A stretch of 64,000 nucleotides of DNA, taken from positions 198,654 to 262,653 of the forward strand of contig VXRJ01000038.1 of NCBI GenBank assembly GCA_009838525.1, in the 5' to 3' direction. Shown here piece by piece: positions 18,524 through 27,801 of the stretch (position 1 is the first letter of the stretch; each line of letters opens with the position of its first letter). Position numbers and translations under genes: made by a program. Under the pieces are notes generated by a model. That model was not told where the DNA came from, did no database searches, and saw nothing but the letters and a program-made list of their open reading frames with translations. Source of the DNA: Acidobacteriota bacterium (GTDB lineage Bacteria; Acidobacteriota; Vicinamibacteria; Vicinamibacterales; UBA8438).

Positions 18524-19539
18524 TGTTCGAGATGTTGTCGTTTTTATCGACCGACCTGGCAATCGATCTGGGGACCGCGAATACGTGCGTCTTCGCCAGC
18601 GGCAAGGGGATTGTCGTAAACGAGCCGTCGATCGTGGCCGTCAACCGTATGACAGGGAGCATCGAAGCGGTTGGCAACGAGGCGAAGCGGATGCTCGGAC
18701 GCATGCCGGGCGGCATGGACGCGGTCAAGCCGATGCGCGAAGGCGTCATCGCCGATTTCGAGGCCGCCGAGCAGATGCTCTCGTACTTCATCAAGCGGGC
18801 GAACAACAGCTTCCTCGTCCGCCCGCGGGTCGTCATCGGCATCCCGTCCGAGGTCACGCAGGTGGAGCGGCGCGCCGTCAAGGACAGCGCGTTCCGCGCG
18901 AAGGCGAGCGAGGTCTACCTGGTCGAGGAGGCGGTGGCCGCAGCCGTGGGGGCCGGGATGCCGATCACCGAACCGTTCGGCAACATGGTGATCGATATCG
19001 GCGGCGGAACCACCGACATCGCGGTCATCTCGCTCGCCGGCGTGGTGTACAGCCGGGCCGTCCGCGTGGCGGGGAACGAGATGGACGACGCCATCATCCA
19101 GTACGTCAAGCGGGAGCACAGCCTGCTGATCGGCGAGCGGACGGCGGAGGAAATCAAGATTGAACTCGGATCGGCCTCCGAGCTGGACGAACCGATGACG
19201 CTGGCGATCAAGGGCCGCCACCTAGTGAAGGGCGTGCCCCAGACGGTCACGCTGACCGACGGCGAGATCCGGGAGGCCATTTCCGACCAGGTGGACATCA
19301 TCGTCGAAGCGGTGCACGATGCGCTGGAGCAGACGCCGCCGGAGTTGTCGGCCGACATCTCGGACCGCGGCATCATGATGACCGGCGGCGGGGCCATGCT
19401 GAAGGGTCTCGATCGGCGGATCACCGCCGCGGTCGGCGTGGGGGTCACCCCGGCTGATGATCCCCTCTACTCGGTGGTGAAGGGGGCCGGCGAGATGCTG
19501 AACGACCTGGGCCTGCTCCGGAAGATCGCAGTGGGTTGA
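18523..19539 (+). CDS. mreB: Rod-shape-determining actin homologue MreB
   Basis: 338 residues. Actin-fold motifs: phosphate-1 TDLAIDLGTANTCVF, PSEVTQVERRAVKDSA, the connect region, phosphate-2 NMVIDIGGGTTDIAVISL, and the adenosine motif IMMTGGGAMLKGLD. MreB filaments guide the elongasome. The ATG at 18523 is preferred over a TTG one codon upstream. It heads a run with mreC, mreD, mrdA and rodA. The sequence looks fully functional. Confidence 0.98.
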   Translation: MFEMLSFLSTDLAIDLGTANTCVFASGKGIVVNEPSIVAVNRMTGSIEAVGNEAKRMLGRMPGGMDAVKPMREGVIADFEAAEQMLSYFIKRANNSFLVRPRVVIGIPSEVTQVERRAVKDSAFRAKASEVYLVEEAVAAAVGAGMPITEPFGNMVIDIGGGTTDIAVISLAGVVYSRAVRVAGNEMDDAIIQYVKREHSLLIGERTAEEIKIELGSASELDEPMTLAIKGRHLVKGVPQTVTLTDGEIREAISDQVDIIVEAVHDALEQTPPELSADISDRGIMMTGGGAMLKGLDRRITAAVGVGVTPADDPLYSVVKGAGEMLNDLGLLRKIAVG

Positions 19540-19565
19540 GCATGGCGGGGACGGGAGCCTGAACC

Positions 19566-20405
19566 GTGTTAAGGAGGCATCGAACCGCATCGGTGGTGCT
19601 GGCGGTGCTGCTCGGCCACGTAGTGCTGATATCCGCCCAGCTCACCGTCCAGTCGGGGAGAACCCTGCTCGACGCGACGATCTTCGGCACCCTCAGCGAG
19701 GCGCAGCGGCTGGTGGCGGGCGCCACCGGCCTGGTGCGGGGCGCCTGGAACGGCTACGTCGGCCTGCACACCGTCAGCCGGACGAACCGCGACCTGGAAG
19801 CGGAAGTGGCGGCGCTTCGCCTGCAGCTACAGGAGCAGCACGCGCTCGTGCAGCAGGCGCGCGGACTGGAGCGCCTGCTCGAGTTGCGCCAGTCGGTCGA
19901 TCTCGACACGGTCAGCGCCCGCGTGATCGGCGCCGACGCATCCCCCTGGTTCCGAACCCTGACGATCGACCGGGGCAGCCGCGATCTCGTCGACGCGGAC
20001 CTGGCGGTGATAGCCCCCGCCGGCGTCGTCGGCCGGGTTGTCGGACGTCCGGGCCTGCGCGCCGCGCAGGTGCAGCTCCTGATCGACCGGAACGCGGCGG
20101 CGGGCGCCCTGATAGAACGGACGCGCGCCGTCGGGATCGTCGTCGGCCAGGACGATCCGGCGGTCTTCTCGATGGAGTACGTATCCAACCAGGAGGACGT
20201 CGCGGTGGGCGATCGCGTCATCGCGTCGGGCGCCGACGGCATCTTCCCGCACGGTTTCACCATCGGAACGGTGGCGGAAGTGTCGCGCGGACCGGAGCTC
20301 TACAAGAACATCCGGGTCACTCCGGCGGTTGATTTCACGCGGCTCGAACAGGTCCTGGTGGTGATGGACAACGCCGGAACCCAGGTGGCGGAGGGGCTCC
20401 GATGA
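19566..20405 (+). CDS. mreC: Rod-shape-determining protein MreC
   Basis: 279 residues. One N-terminal membrane segment (VVLAVLLGHVVLISAQ) is followed by a coiled coil (NRDLEAEVAALRLQLQEQHALVQQ). The MreC beta-domains come next (DASPWFRTLTIDRGSRD, DLAVIAPAGVVGRVV, SNQEDVAVGDRVIASGADGIFPHGFTIGTV). It links MreB to PBP2 on the periplasmic side. The start is uncertain: GTG at 19566 is the only likely start, yet the strong AAGGAGG lies inside the first codons. The stop overlaps mreD by ATGA. Confidence 0.95.
   Translation: MLRRHRTASVVLAVLLGHVVLISAQLTVQSGRTLLDATIFGTLSEAQRLVAGATGLVRGAWNGYVGLHTVSRTNRDLEAEVAALRLQLQEQHALVQQARGLERLLELRQSVDLDTVSARVIGADASPWFRTLTIDRGSRDLVDADLAVIAPAGVVGRVVGRPGLRAAQVQLLIDRNAAAGALIERTRAVGIVVGQDDPAVFSMEYVSNQEDVAVGDRVIASGADGIFPHGFTIGTVAEVSRGPELYKNIRVTPAVDFTRLEQVLVVMDNAGTQVAEGLR
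19570..19576 (+). promoter_or_regulatory. Strong SD (AAGGAGG) located inside the annotated mreC start
   Basis: AAGGAGG spans codons 2-4 of the frame opened by GTG at 19566, so it cannot serve that start. The next in-frame GTG codons are at 19593 and 19596, about 16-19 nt away, which is longer than ideal. Either mreC begins at one of those GTGs, shortening its N-terminus by nine or ten residues, or the true start is non-canonical. Confidence 0.45.
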
Positions 20406-20917
20406 GGGTCGGCCGGATTGGCCTGGCGATCCTCGCGGCGCTGGTGGCGCAGACGACCATCGCCTGGCTGCTGGGGAGCGCCCGGGCGAACGTCGACCTG
20501 CCGCTCGTGGTGGTCGTCCTGGCGGGGCTTGACGGCGGACCGTTGACGGGGTTCCTGACCGGCGCGATCGCCGGCTGCGGGCAGGACTGGCTGTCGGGCG
20601 GAATCGTCGGCGTCAGTGGCGTCTCGAAGAGCCTGGTCGGGCTGGCGACGGGTATGGTCGCCACGTACGTCTACACGACGGGAATCCTGTTCCAGGGACT
20701 GGCTATCGCCGTGGCCACGGTCGTGCACATATGGGCCTTTGTCGCCCTCTATGCGCTCATGCCGCAGGCGGGGCCGTCCGGCTCGTGGGACGTCGTCCTG
20801 ATGCAGACTCTGGCGAACGCCGCGGTCGGACTGGCGGTGCTGGCGGTGGTCCGGTACGGCCCCTGGCCGCCCGACGCCGAAGAAATGCAGCGCCGGACGC
20901 GGCAGAGCGCCTCGTAG
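20402..20917 (+). CDS. mreD: Rod-shape-determining protein MreD
   Basis: 171 residues, nearly all membrane-embedded: IGLAILAALVAQTTIAWLLG, LPLVVVVLAGLDGGPLTGFLTGAIAGCGQDWLSGGIVG, GLATGMVATYVYT, LAIAVATVVHIWAFVALYALM. GCGQDWLSGGIVG with the preceding Gly-rich loop is typical of MreD. It overlaps mreC by ATGA. It joins MreC and RodA/PBP2 in the elongasome. No special feature was noted beyond the short basic C-terminus. Confidence 0.93.
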   Translation: MRVGRIGLAILAALVAQTTIAWLLGSARANVDLPLVVVVLAGLDGGPLTGFLTGAIAGCGQDWLSGGIVGVSGVSKSLVGLATGMVATYVYTTGILFQGLAIAVATVVHIWAFVALYALMPQAGPSGSWDVVLMQTLANAAVGLAVLAVVRYGPWPPDAEEMQRRTRQSAS

Positions 20918-20941
20918 CGCCGGCGCGGAGCGAGACAGGAT

Positions 20942-22936
20942 TTGGCATACAGACTGTCGCCGTCGATCGAGCAGGCCACGCGGGCGGACGCCCGCCGCGT
21001 CGGGTTCCTGCTGATCGGCTTCCAGGCGAGCGTCGCACTCGTCTTCGTCGGCGTCCTGACCGCTTTCTGGTACTTCCAGGTCAGCCAGCACGAGCGCTTC
21101 CTGCTCCGCTCGGAGAACAACTACCAGCGGCAGCTCGACCTGCGGGCGCCGCGGGGCGTCATTCTGGACCGCGACGGCCGGGTCCTGGTGGAGAACCGCG
21201 ATACGTCGAACATCTCCCTGATCCGTGACCAGGCGGAGCAGATCGACGAGTCGATAGCGACGCTCTCGCGGGTCACCGGGGTCGACGTCCAGGCGGTGCG
21301 GGATACGCTGGAACGCCATCGGAACGTCCCTTCGTCACGACCGGTCGCCGTCGTGCAGAATGCGTCGCTCGCCCAGATTGCGTCGGTCGCGGCGCGCCGT
21401 CTGGAGCTGCCGGGAGTCGTGGTGGAGCAGACGCCGAACCGCTACTACCCGGCCGCCGATCTGGCCGCCCATTCCTTCGGCTACGTCGGAGAAATCACCG
21501 AAGGGCAGCTCGATCAGGAGCAGTTCGCCGGGCTCCGGAGCGGCGACATCATCGGCCATGCCGGGGTCGAGCGCACCTACAACCACCTGTTGATGGGGAC
21601 GGACGGCCAACGCCACATCGTCGTCGACAACATCGGCCGGGAGTTCGAGGTCGTCAGGGAGACGCTCCCGGTCGAAGGTCATCAGTTGCGGCTCACCATC
21701 GACTACGACCTGCAGAAGGCGGCGGAAGACGCCTTCCGGGCGGCCGGCTTCAACGGGGCGGCGGTGATGCTCGATCCGTGGAGCGGCGACGTTCTCGCGC
21801 TGGTCAGCCTGCCGGCCTACGACCCGAACGCCTTCGCCAACGGCATCGACGGCGCCGCCTGGACGGCGCTCAACCGCGACCGGTTGAAGCCGCTGCAGAA
21901 CCGCGCCCTGCAGGGCCGCTACTCGCCCGGATCGACGTTCAAGATCGCGATGGCCGTCGCGGCCCTCGAGGAAGGGGTGATCGACCCCGACTTCAAGGTT
22001 GCCTGCCACGGCGGCGGTACGTTCTACGGCCGGTTCTATCGCTGCCACGCGACGCATGGCGTGGTCGGGATGGAGGAGGCCCTCGAGAAGTCGTGCAACA
22101 CGTACTTCTACACGCTGGGCCAGCAGCTCGACGTCGATCAGATTCACAAGTGGTCGACCGCGCTCGGCCTCGGCGAGCTGAGCGGGATCGACCTGCCGTA
22201 CGAGGTCCAGGGCCTGGTCCCGTCGCGCGCCTGGAAGCAGGAGGCGACCGGCGAGCGCTGGTATCCGGGCGAGACCATCTCGGTCGCGATCGGTCAGGGG
22301 CAGGTGTCGGTGACGCCGATGTCGCTGGCGGTGATGATGGCGACGGTGGCGAACGGCGGCCAGCGGGTCACGCCGCGGCTGCTCGACGCCTGGAACGACG
22401 GCAGCGGCTGGCAGAGAGCGTCCAATCCGTCGATGGCGTCGATCGTGCGGATGTCGCCGCAGACCATCGAGACGCTCCGGACCGGCCTCTGGAACGTCGT
22501 CAACCGGGAGGGGACGGGCCGGCGCGGCCGGATCCGCGGGCGTGACGTCATCGGGAAGACCGGCACCGCGCAGGTCATCTCACTCGACGGCCTGGAAGCG
22601 GCGGGGGAGACCGATCGCGATCTGCGCGACCACGGCTGGTTCGTCTTCGCCGCGCCGCGGGACGTCCCGCGTGTGGCCGGCGTGGTCTTCGCCGAGCATT
22701 CCGAACATGGCTATCTGGCCGCGCCCATCGCCCGCCACCTGATGGAGACCTACTTCGCCAAGGCGGAGGGTGAACCCTTGCCGGTGCTCCCGCCGCCCGC
22801 GCCGCCGGCGCGGCCCGCCGTCGGGCCGGACCGGGCGGACGTCCCGGCGGGCGGATCGCCGGCCGAACCGCCCGCGCTGCCGGGCGGAGAACCGGTGGCG
22901 GCGGGAGACCTGGTCGGGGCGGGAGGTGATCCGTGA
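20942..22936 (+). CDS. mrdA: Penicillin-binding protein 2 (elongation transpeptidase)
   Basis: 664 residues from a TTG start (20942). An N-terminal anchor (VGFLLIGFQASVALVFVGVLTAFWYF) comes first. The class B PBP dimerisation domain opens with LDLRAPRGVILDRDGRVLVEN. The transpeptidase domain has SPGSTFKI (catalytic Ser and Lys), SCN and GKTGTAQ. It crosslinks peptidoglycan during side-wall growth. The C-terminal tail is long and Pro/Ala-rich (PVLPPPAPPARPAVGPDRAD) and probably disordered. It overlaps rodA by GTGA. Confidence 0.97.
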   Translation: MAYRLSPSIEQATRADARRVGFLLIGFQASVALVFVGVLTAFWYFQVSQHERFLLRSENNYQRQLDLRAPRGVILDRDGRVLVENRDTSNISLIRDQAEQIDESIATLSRVTGVDVQAVRDTLERHRNVPSSRPVAVVQNASLAQIASVAARRLELPGVVVEQTPNRYYPAADLAAHSFGYVGEITEGQLDQEQFAGLRSGDIIGHAGVERTYNHLLMGTDGQRHIVVDNIGREFEVVRETLPVEGHQLRLTIDYDLQKAAEDAFRAAGFNGAAVMLDPWSGDVLALVSLPAYDPNAFANGIDGAAWTALNRDRLKPLQNRALQGRYSPGSTFKIAMAVAALEEGVIDPDFKVACHGGGTFYGRFYRCHATHGVVGMEEALEKSCNTYFYTLGQQLDVDQIHKWSTALGLGELSGIDLPYEVQGLVPSRAWKQEATGERWYPGETISVAIGQGQVSVTPMSLAVMMATVANGGQRVTPRLLDAWNDGSGWQRASNPSMASIVRMSPQTIETLRTGLWNVVNREGTGRRGRIRGRDVIGKTGTAQVISLDGLEAAGETDRDLRDHGWFVFAAPRDVPRVAGVVFAEHSEHGYLAAPIARHLMETYFAKAEGEPLPVLPPPAPPARPAVGPDRADVPAGGSPAEPPALPGGEPVAAGDLVGAGGDP

Positions 22937-24039
22937 TCGTCGACCGCCGGCTCCTGGCGCATTTCGACTGGCCGCTCCTCACGGCGCTCGGCCTCCTGAG
23001 CCTGCTCGGCCTCCTGATGATTTACAGCGCCACCTACGATCCCGCGACCGGCCAGGCGGGACCGCAGGTCCTGCGGCAGCTCGTCGCGCTGGTGATCGGC
23101 TTCGCCGCGCTCGCCGCCTGCCTGGCGTTCGACTACCGGGCGCTCATCGAACGGTCGGCGCTGCTATACGGCGGCCTGCTGGCGGCGCTGGCGCTGACGC
23201 TCGTCGCCGGCGTCGAGCAGGGCGGCGCGCAGCGATGGCTCAACCTCGGGGTCGCCACGATTCAGCCGTCGGAATTCGCCCGGGTCGTCCTTGCGCTGGT
23301 CCTGGCGATGCTGCTGGTCCGCTCGCGCTACCGGCAGCGGACCACCGGCGACTGGGTCCTCGCCTGCGTCGTGGTCGCGATACCCGTGCTCATGATCATG
23401 CAGCAGCCCGACCTGGGGACCGCGGCCACCCTGCTGCCGGTCGGACTGGCCATGGCCCTCATGGCGGGCATGCGGTTCCGCGTGCTGGGCGCGCTGGCCG
23501 TCGTCGCCATCCTCGCCGCGCCGGTCGTCTGGGCCTACGGCCTCGAGGACTACCAGCGGACGCGCGTCGCCAGCTTCCTGGATCCGGAGCGGGATCCGCG
23601 CGGGGCCGGCTACCAGCAGATTCAGGCGCGGATCACGGTCGGCGCGGGGGGGCTGACGGGACGCGGCTTCCTGCAGGGGACGCAGAGCCAGTACAACTTC
23701 GTCCCGGCCGCGCACACGGACTTCATCTTCTCCGTCCTCGCGGAGGAGCATGGGTTCCTGGGGGTGGTCTTCGCCCTGGGGCTCTACCTGTTCGTGATCC
23801 TCAGGTCGCTGCAGGCGGCCCGAGTTTCGGAAGATCGCCTCGGCGTGCTGCTCGTGGCGGGCATCATGGCGGGATTCACGTTCCAGGTGGTCTACAACGT
23901 CACCATGTCGGCGGGCCTGTTGCCGGTGAAGGGGCTCACGCTGCCCCTGCTGAGCTACGGGCGCTCGTCGGTAATCGCAACACTCATCGGGTTCGGGCTC
24001 ATCCTCAACGTGAGGATGTACCGGTTCTCAAAGTACTGA
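22933..24039 (+). CDS. rodA: RodA (SEDS peptidoglycan glycosyltransferase)
   Basis: 368 residues from a GTG start overlapping the mrdA stop. A SEDS fold with about ten membrane helices is evident. Family hallmarks: LMIYSATYDP, QRWLNLGVATIQPSEFARVVLALVLA, IMQQPDLGTAA, ARITVGAGGLTGRGFLQGTQ, NFVPAAHTDFIFSVLAEEHGFLG, and LPLLSYGRSSVIATLIGFGLILNV. It polymerises glycan with PBP2. QPSEF and FVPAAHTDFIFS are strongly conserved and intact. Confidence 0.97.
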   Translation: MIVDRRLLAHFDWPLLTALGLLSLLGLLMIYSATYDPATGQAGPQVLRQLVALVIGFAALAACLAFDYRALIERSALLYGGLLAALALTLVAGVEQGGAQRWLNLGVATIQPSEFARVVLALVLAMLLVRSRYRQRTTGDWVLACVVVAIPVLMIMQQPDLGTAATLLPVGLAMALMAGMRFRVLGALAVVAILAAPVVWAYGLEDYQRTRVASFLDPERDPRGAGYQQIQARITVGAGGLTGRGFLQGTQSQYNFVPAAHTDFIFSVLAEEHGFLGVVFALGLYLFVILRSLQAARVSEDRLGVLLVAGIMAGFTFQVVYNVTMSAGLLPVKGLTLPLLSYGRSSVIATLIGFGLILNVRMYRFSKY

Positions 24040-24175
24040 TTCCCAGTACTGATGAAACTATCGACGGCTCGGCGCAACGCGGCGCACGGCGGCGTCAGGA
24101 GGGTGAGCGCAGTGGACCTGCGCGCCCGGGACGCCTGCCGGTCGCCGCGGCCGGGCCGCCAGGAGATCGCACTGC

Positions 24176-25807
24176 ATGAACAAGGAGTTGATTGTGTCGT
24201 CGTCCGGCCGGGAAGTGGCCGCGGCGATTCTGGAGAATGATCAGGTTGCCGAGATCTACATCGAGCGGGAAAGCCAGCGCGGCGTCGCCGGCAACATCTA
24301 CAAGGGGCGCGTCCGCAAGGTCCTCCCCGGGATGCAGTCGGCGTTCGTAGATATCGGCCTCGAACGTGACGCCTTTCTCTACGTCTCGGACGTCCTGGAC
24401 ACGATCGAGGAGTTCGAACGGCTCGAGTCGGGCGACAGCGACGACGATCCCCCCGCCGGCGACGGCGCTGGCGCCGATGACGCCAGCGGCAACGGCAGCA
24501 ACGGCGGTAGCGGCGGCAACGCCAACCGGGGCAACGGCGGCAAGGCCAAGCCGACCGGCCGCGTCCGCGCCACCGGCCAGAACAGCGCCGACCAGAAGAT
24601 CGAGAACCTCCTGAAGGGAGGTCAGGAAGTGCTGGTGCAGGTGGTGAAGGAGCCACTCGGCACCAAGGGCGCGCGCGTCACCTCGCACGTCAGCGTCCCG
24701 GGGCGCTTTCTCGTCTTCATGCCGGCCGCCGATTCCGTGGGCGTCTCGCGCAAGATCGACTCGCGCGAGGAGCGCCGGCGGCTGCGCGGCATCATCAAGT
24801 CGTTCCGGGAGGAGAACGGGTTCCCGGGCGGCATCATCATCCGGACCGCCGCGGCCCGGCGCTCCACCGAGGACATCGAGGGCGACCTGCGCTACTTCAA
24901 CGAGCTGTGGACCGAGATGCGCGAGCAGATGGACTCCAGGCGCGCTCCCGCGGTGCTGCACCGCGAGGAGAACCTGGTGGCGAAGCTGCTGCGCGACCAC
25001 CTAACGGACGACTACTCGGCGATCCGGATCGACGACACGCGCGAGCACGATCGCGCGCGCGGGCTGGTCGAACGGTTCATGCCGTCGCTCGCGCCGCGGC
25101 TCCAGCACTACACGAAGACGTTTCCCATCTTCGAGGAGTACGGCGTTCAGTCGGAGATCGACAAGGCGCTTCGAAGCAAGGTGTGGCTGAAGTCGGGCGG
25201 CTACATCGTGATCAACCAGACCGAGGCGCTGGTCGCCATCGACGTCAACACCGGCCGCTACGTCGGAAAGAAGAGCAGTGGTCTCGAGGAGACGATCGTT
25301 AAGACCAACCTGGAGGCGGCGGCCGAGATCGTCAGACAGATCCGGCTGCGCGATCTCGGCGGGATCATCGTCCTCGACTTCATCGACATGGACGACCGGA
25401 AGAACCGCCTGAAGGTGGCCCAGGCGTTCGAGCAGGAGATGCGGCGCGACCGCGCGCCGTCGAAGACCGCGCACGTCTCGGACTTCGGCCTGATCATCGT
25501 CACGCGCAAGCGCGTCCGGCAGAGCCTGGAACGGCAACTGACCGATCCCTGCCCGTACTGCTCCGGCAGCGGCGTCATCAAGTCCACGTCAACGATCTGC
25601 CACGAGATCTTGGCGGAGATGCAGAAGGCGGGCCCCGACCTGCACGGCCGGCCGGTTCAGCTACGGGTCAACCCGGACATCGCCCGGATCCTCCGCAAGG
25701 AGGAGCAGGGCGTCCGGCGCGACATCGAGAAGCTACTGGGGAGCGCCCTGACCATCGAGGCGGACGACCGGCTGCATCACGAGCAGTTCGACGTCATGGC
25801 CTGGTAG
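24176..25807 (+). CDS. rng: Ribonuclease G (Rne/Rng family) with a Gly-rich insert
   Basis: 543 residues. The S1 RNA-binding domain is recognised from NIYKGRVRKVLPGMQSAFVDIGLERDAFLYVSD. It is interrupted around residues 83-140 by a charged, Gly/Asn-rich run (DSDDDPPAGDGAGADD..NGSNGGSGGNANRGNGG) before resuming at GQEVLVQVVKEPLGTKGARVTSHVS. Catalytic Mg ligands lie in VAIDVNTGRYVG and IIVLDFIDMDDRKNR. The Zn-link is CPYCSGSG. RNase G matures 16S rRNA and degrades mRNA. It follows rodA by 136 nt. The insert is longer than in standard RNase G. Confidence 0.95.
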   Translation: MNKELIVSSSGREVAAAILENDQVAEIYIERESQRGVAGNIYKGRVRKVLPGMQSAFVDIGLERDAFLYVSDVLDTIEEFERLESGDSDDDPPAGDGAGADDASGNGSNGGSGGNANRGNGGKAKPTGRVRATGQNSADQKIENLLKGGQEVLVQVVKEPLGTKGARVTSHVSVPGRFLVFMPAADSVGVSRKIDSREERRRLRGIIKSFREENGFPGGIIIRTAAARRSTEDIEGDLRYFNELWTEMREQMDSRRAPAVLHREENLVAKLLRDHLTDDYSAIRIDDTREHDRARGLVERFMPSLAPRLQHYTKTFPIFEEYGVQSEIDKALRSKVWLKSGGYIVINQTEALVAIDVNTGRYVGKKSSGLEETIVKTNLEAAAEIVRQIRLRDLGGIIVLDFIDMDDRKNRLKVAQAFEQEMRRDRAPSKTAHVSDFGLIIVTRKRVRQSLERQLTDPCPYCSGSGVIKSTSTICHEILAEMQKAGPDLHGRPVQLRVNPDIARILRKEEQGVRRDIEKLLGSALTIEADDRLHHEQFDVMAW

Positions 25808-25814
25808 CGCGGGA

Positions 25815-26327
25815 TCAGCGGCTGGGCGTCTTGCGCCAGATCTCGTGGATGGCGTCGGCGTTGATCAGCTTGGTCGCATAGGCGATCTGGCCGACGTGCA
25901 GCGCGTAGTGGCTCACCTGCAGCGTGATCACCTCGGCCAGGGTCATCGGCTCCGGCGTTTCCTCCGTCACCTCCAGCAGCCGCCCCGGATCGAACCCCCG
26001 GAGCGCGGCGTCCGCTTCCTCGATGGCCTGGTCCAGGTTGGCCCGCAGCAGGGCGGCCGGCAGCTCGCGGCGCTCCGCGAACTCGGTGCGGCGGTCGCGG
26101 ACGAAATCGCTCCCGCCGATGATGCGGCCGATGTAAAAGCGGGTGGATCCGGTGCAGTGGAGCACCAGGTTGCCGATCGCGTTCGACTTCTCGTTCGGGC
26201 GCCACCAGATCTGTTCCGGCCGGAGCGCGCCGATACACGCGCGCACCTGCCCCGTCAGGTGGACGCAGAGCCGCGAGCGCGCGATGTCGACGAAGGCGGC
26301 GTCGGCGGAGGTGGCGGGATCGGTCAT
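25815..26327 (-). CDS. DinB/DUF1572-like metal-binding four-helix protein
   Basis: 170 residues. The order of helices and His residues fits the DinB-like superfamily: IWWRPNEKSNAIGNLVLHCTGSTRFYIGRIIGG (first His) and VITLQVSHYALHVGQIAYATKLI (HxxxH). Such proteins bind a divalent metal and often act as thiol-dependent transferases or are uncharacterised. It ends 7 nt from the convergent rng stop and is divergent from the nucleoside transporter. No partner gene suggests a substrate. Confidence 0.85.
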   Translation of the reverse strand: MTDPATSADAAFVDIARSRLCVHLTGQVRACIGALRPEQIWWRPNEKSNAIGNLVLHCTGSTRFYIGRIIGGSDFVRDRRTEFAERRELPAALLRANLDQAIEEADAALRGFDPGRLLEVTEETPEPMTLAEVITLQVSHYALHVGQIAYATKLINADAIHEIWRKTPSR

Positions 26328-26465
26328 GGCGTGATCCTAGCAGCCCGTGGTGAAGCCCTGCGTGGCACCGCGAGCGGCGAGGCGCCCGGCTGACAAGGCT
26401 AACTGCGGCGCTGCGCCGTGGGGTAGGCTTCCCCGGATGCGCACCGCTTCCGAAGGGCCGAGAGG

Positions 26466-27788
26466 ATGACGGCGGCGGGGAGGCTGCGCCTCGGCGCCGG
26501 CTTCGGGGCGGCGGTCCTGGCCCTGGCCGCGTTCGCGCTGGCATCGTCCCTGCCGGGGCCGGTGCGCGCGCTGATGGGGATCGCCGCGTTCATCCTGACC
26601 GCGGTCGCCTGCTCGGCGAACGCCGCGGCCATCCGGTGGCGGACCGTCGCGTGGGGCATCGGCCTGCAACTGGCCCTCGGGATCTTCATCCTGAGGTTCA
26701 GCATCGGCGGCGTCCGGCCGGGCTACGCGGCCTTCTCGGCCATCGCGGATGTCGCGACCGCGTTCATGGGCTTCACCAGCGCCGGGTCGGAGTTCGTCTT
26801 CGGCGTGCTGGCCGATCCCGCCGCGATGGAGCAGGTCTTCCCGACCGGCCTGGTGCTGGCGTTCGCCGCCCTGCCGATCATCATCTTCGCGTCGTCGGTC
26901 TTCACCGTCCTCTACTACCTCGGCATCCTGCAGGTGGCGGTCAGCCTGATGGCCCGCGCGATGATGCCGCTGATGCGCACGAGCGGCGCGGAGTCGCTCT
27001 CGGCCGCCGCGAACGTCTTCCTCGGGCAGACGGAGGCGCCCATCGTGGTCCGCCCGTACATCCCCGCCATGACGCAATCCGAGCTGCTCGCCCTCATGAC
27101 GGGCGGGCTCGCGACCATCGCCGGCAGCGTCTTCGCGATCTACGTCAGCCTGGGCGCGGATCCGGTGGCGATGCTCACCGGGAGCGTGATGGCGGCGCCC
27201 TGCGGCCTCTACCTCGCGAAGATCCTGCTGCCCGAGACCGACCAGCCGGCGACGGCGGGCCGGGCCGTGATCAGCCGCGAGCGGCAGCACGTGAACCTCG
27301 TCGACGCCGCCGCGTCGGGCGCGGCCAGCGGCATGCAGCTCGCCTTCAACGTCGCGGCGATGCTGATCGCCTTCCTCGCGTTCATCGCGATGATCGACGC
27401 CATGCTCGGCTTCGTCCGGCCCGGCCTGTCGATGGCCGGGATCTTCGCTTTCCTCTTCGCGCCGGTCGCCGCCCTCCTCGGCGTGCCGCCGGCCGACATC
27501 CCGGCCGTGGCGGATCTCCTCGGCACGAAGCTCGTGACCAACGAATTCGTCGCCTACGTCAAGATGGGCGGCGAGTACGCGACGACCCTGAGCGACCGCG
27601 GGCGGACGCTGGTGACCTTCGCGCTGACCGGCTTCGCCAACTTCGGCTCCATCGGGATCGTCCTCGGCGGCATCGGCAGCATGGCGCCCGACCGGCGCGT
27701 CGACCTCGCGCGGCTGAGCGGCCGCGCCCTGCTCGCCGGGTTCACCGCCACGATGATCAACGCCTGCGTCGCCGCCCTGCTGCTGTAG
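26466..27788 (+). CDS. Concentrative nucleoside transporter (CNT/NupC family)
   Basis: 440 residues with many membrane helices. CNT hallmarks: [90 protein letters not shown], and [25 protein letters not shown]. The family imports nucleosides with H+ or Na+. The GQTEAP loop and the late NFGSIGI motif form the transport core. It is followed 13 nt later by mtnA, which also handles a nucleoside-derived product, so the two may be used together in purine and methylthio salvage. Confidence 0.94.
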   Translation: MTAAGRLRLGAGFGAAVLALAAFALASSLPGPVRALMGIAAFILTAVACSANAAAIRWRTVAWGIGLQLALGIFILRFSIGGVRPGYAAFSAIADVATAFMGFTSAGSEFVFGVLADPAAMEQVFPTGLVLAFAALPIIIFASSVFTVLYYLGILQVAVSLMARAMMPLMRTSGAESLSAAANVFLGQTEAPIVVRPYIPAMTQSELLALMTGGLATIAGSVFAIYVSLGADPVAMLTGSVMAAPCGLYLAKILLPETDQPATAGRAVISRERQHVNLVDAAASGAASGMQLAFNVAAMLIAFLAFIAMIDAMLGFVRPGLSMAGIFAFLFAPVAALLGVPPADIPAVADLLGTKLVTNEFVAYVKMGGEYATTLSDRGRTLVTFALTGFANFGSIGIVLGGIGSMAPDRRVDLARLSGRALLAGFTATMINACVAALLL

Positions 27789-27801
27789 GCTGATCAGCAC
27801 G

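Noticed and set aside
26337-27800. A 487-codon minus-strand open frame opposite the nucleoside transporter
   Set aside because: Its residues are Arg/His/Asp/Gly-rich with no domain pattern, whereas the plus strand encodes a clear CNT transporter. It is an antisense artefact of high GC.
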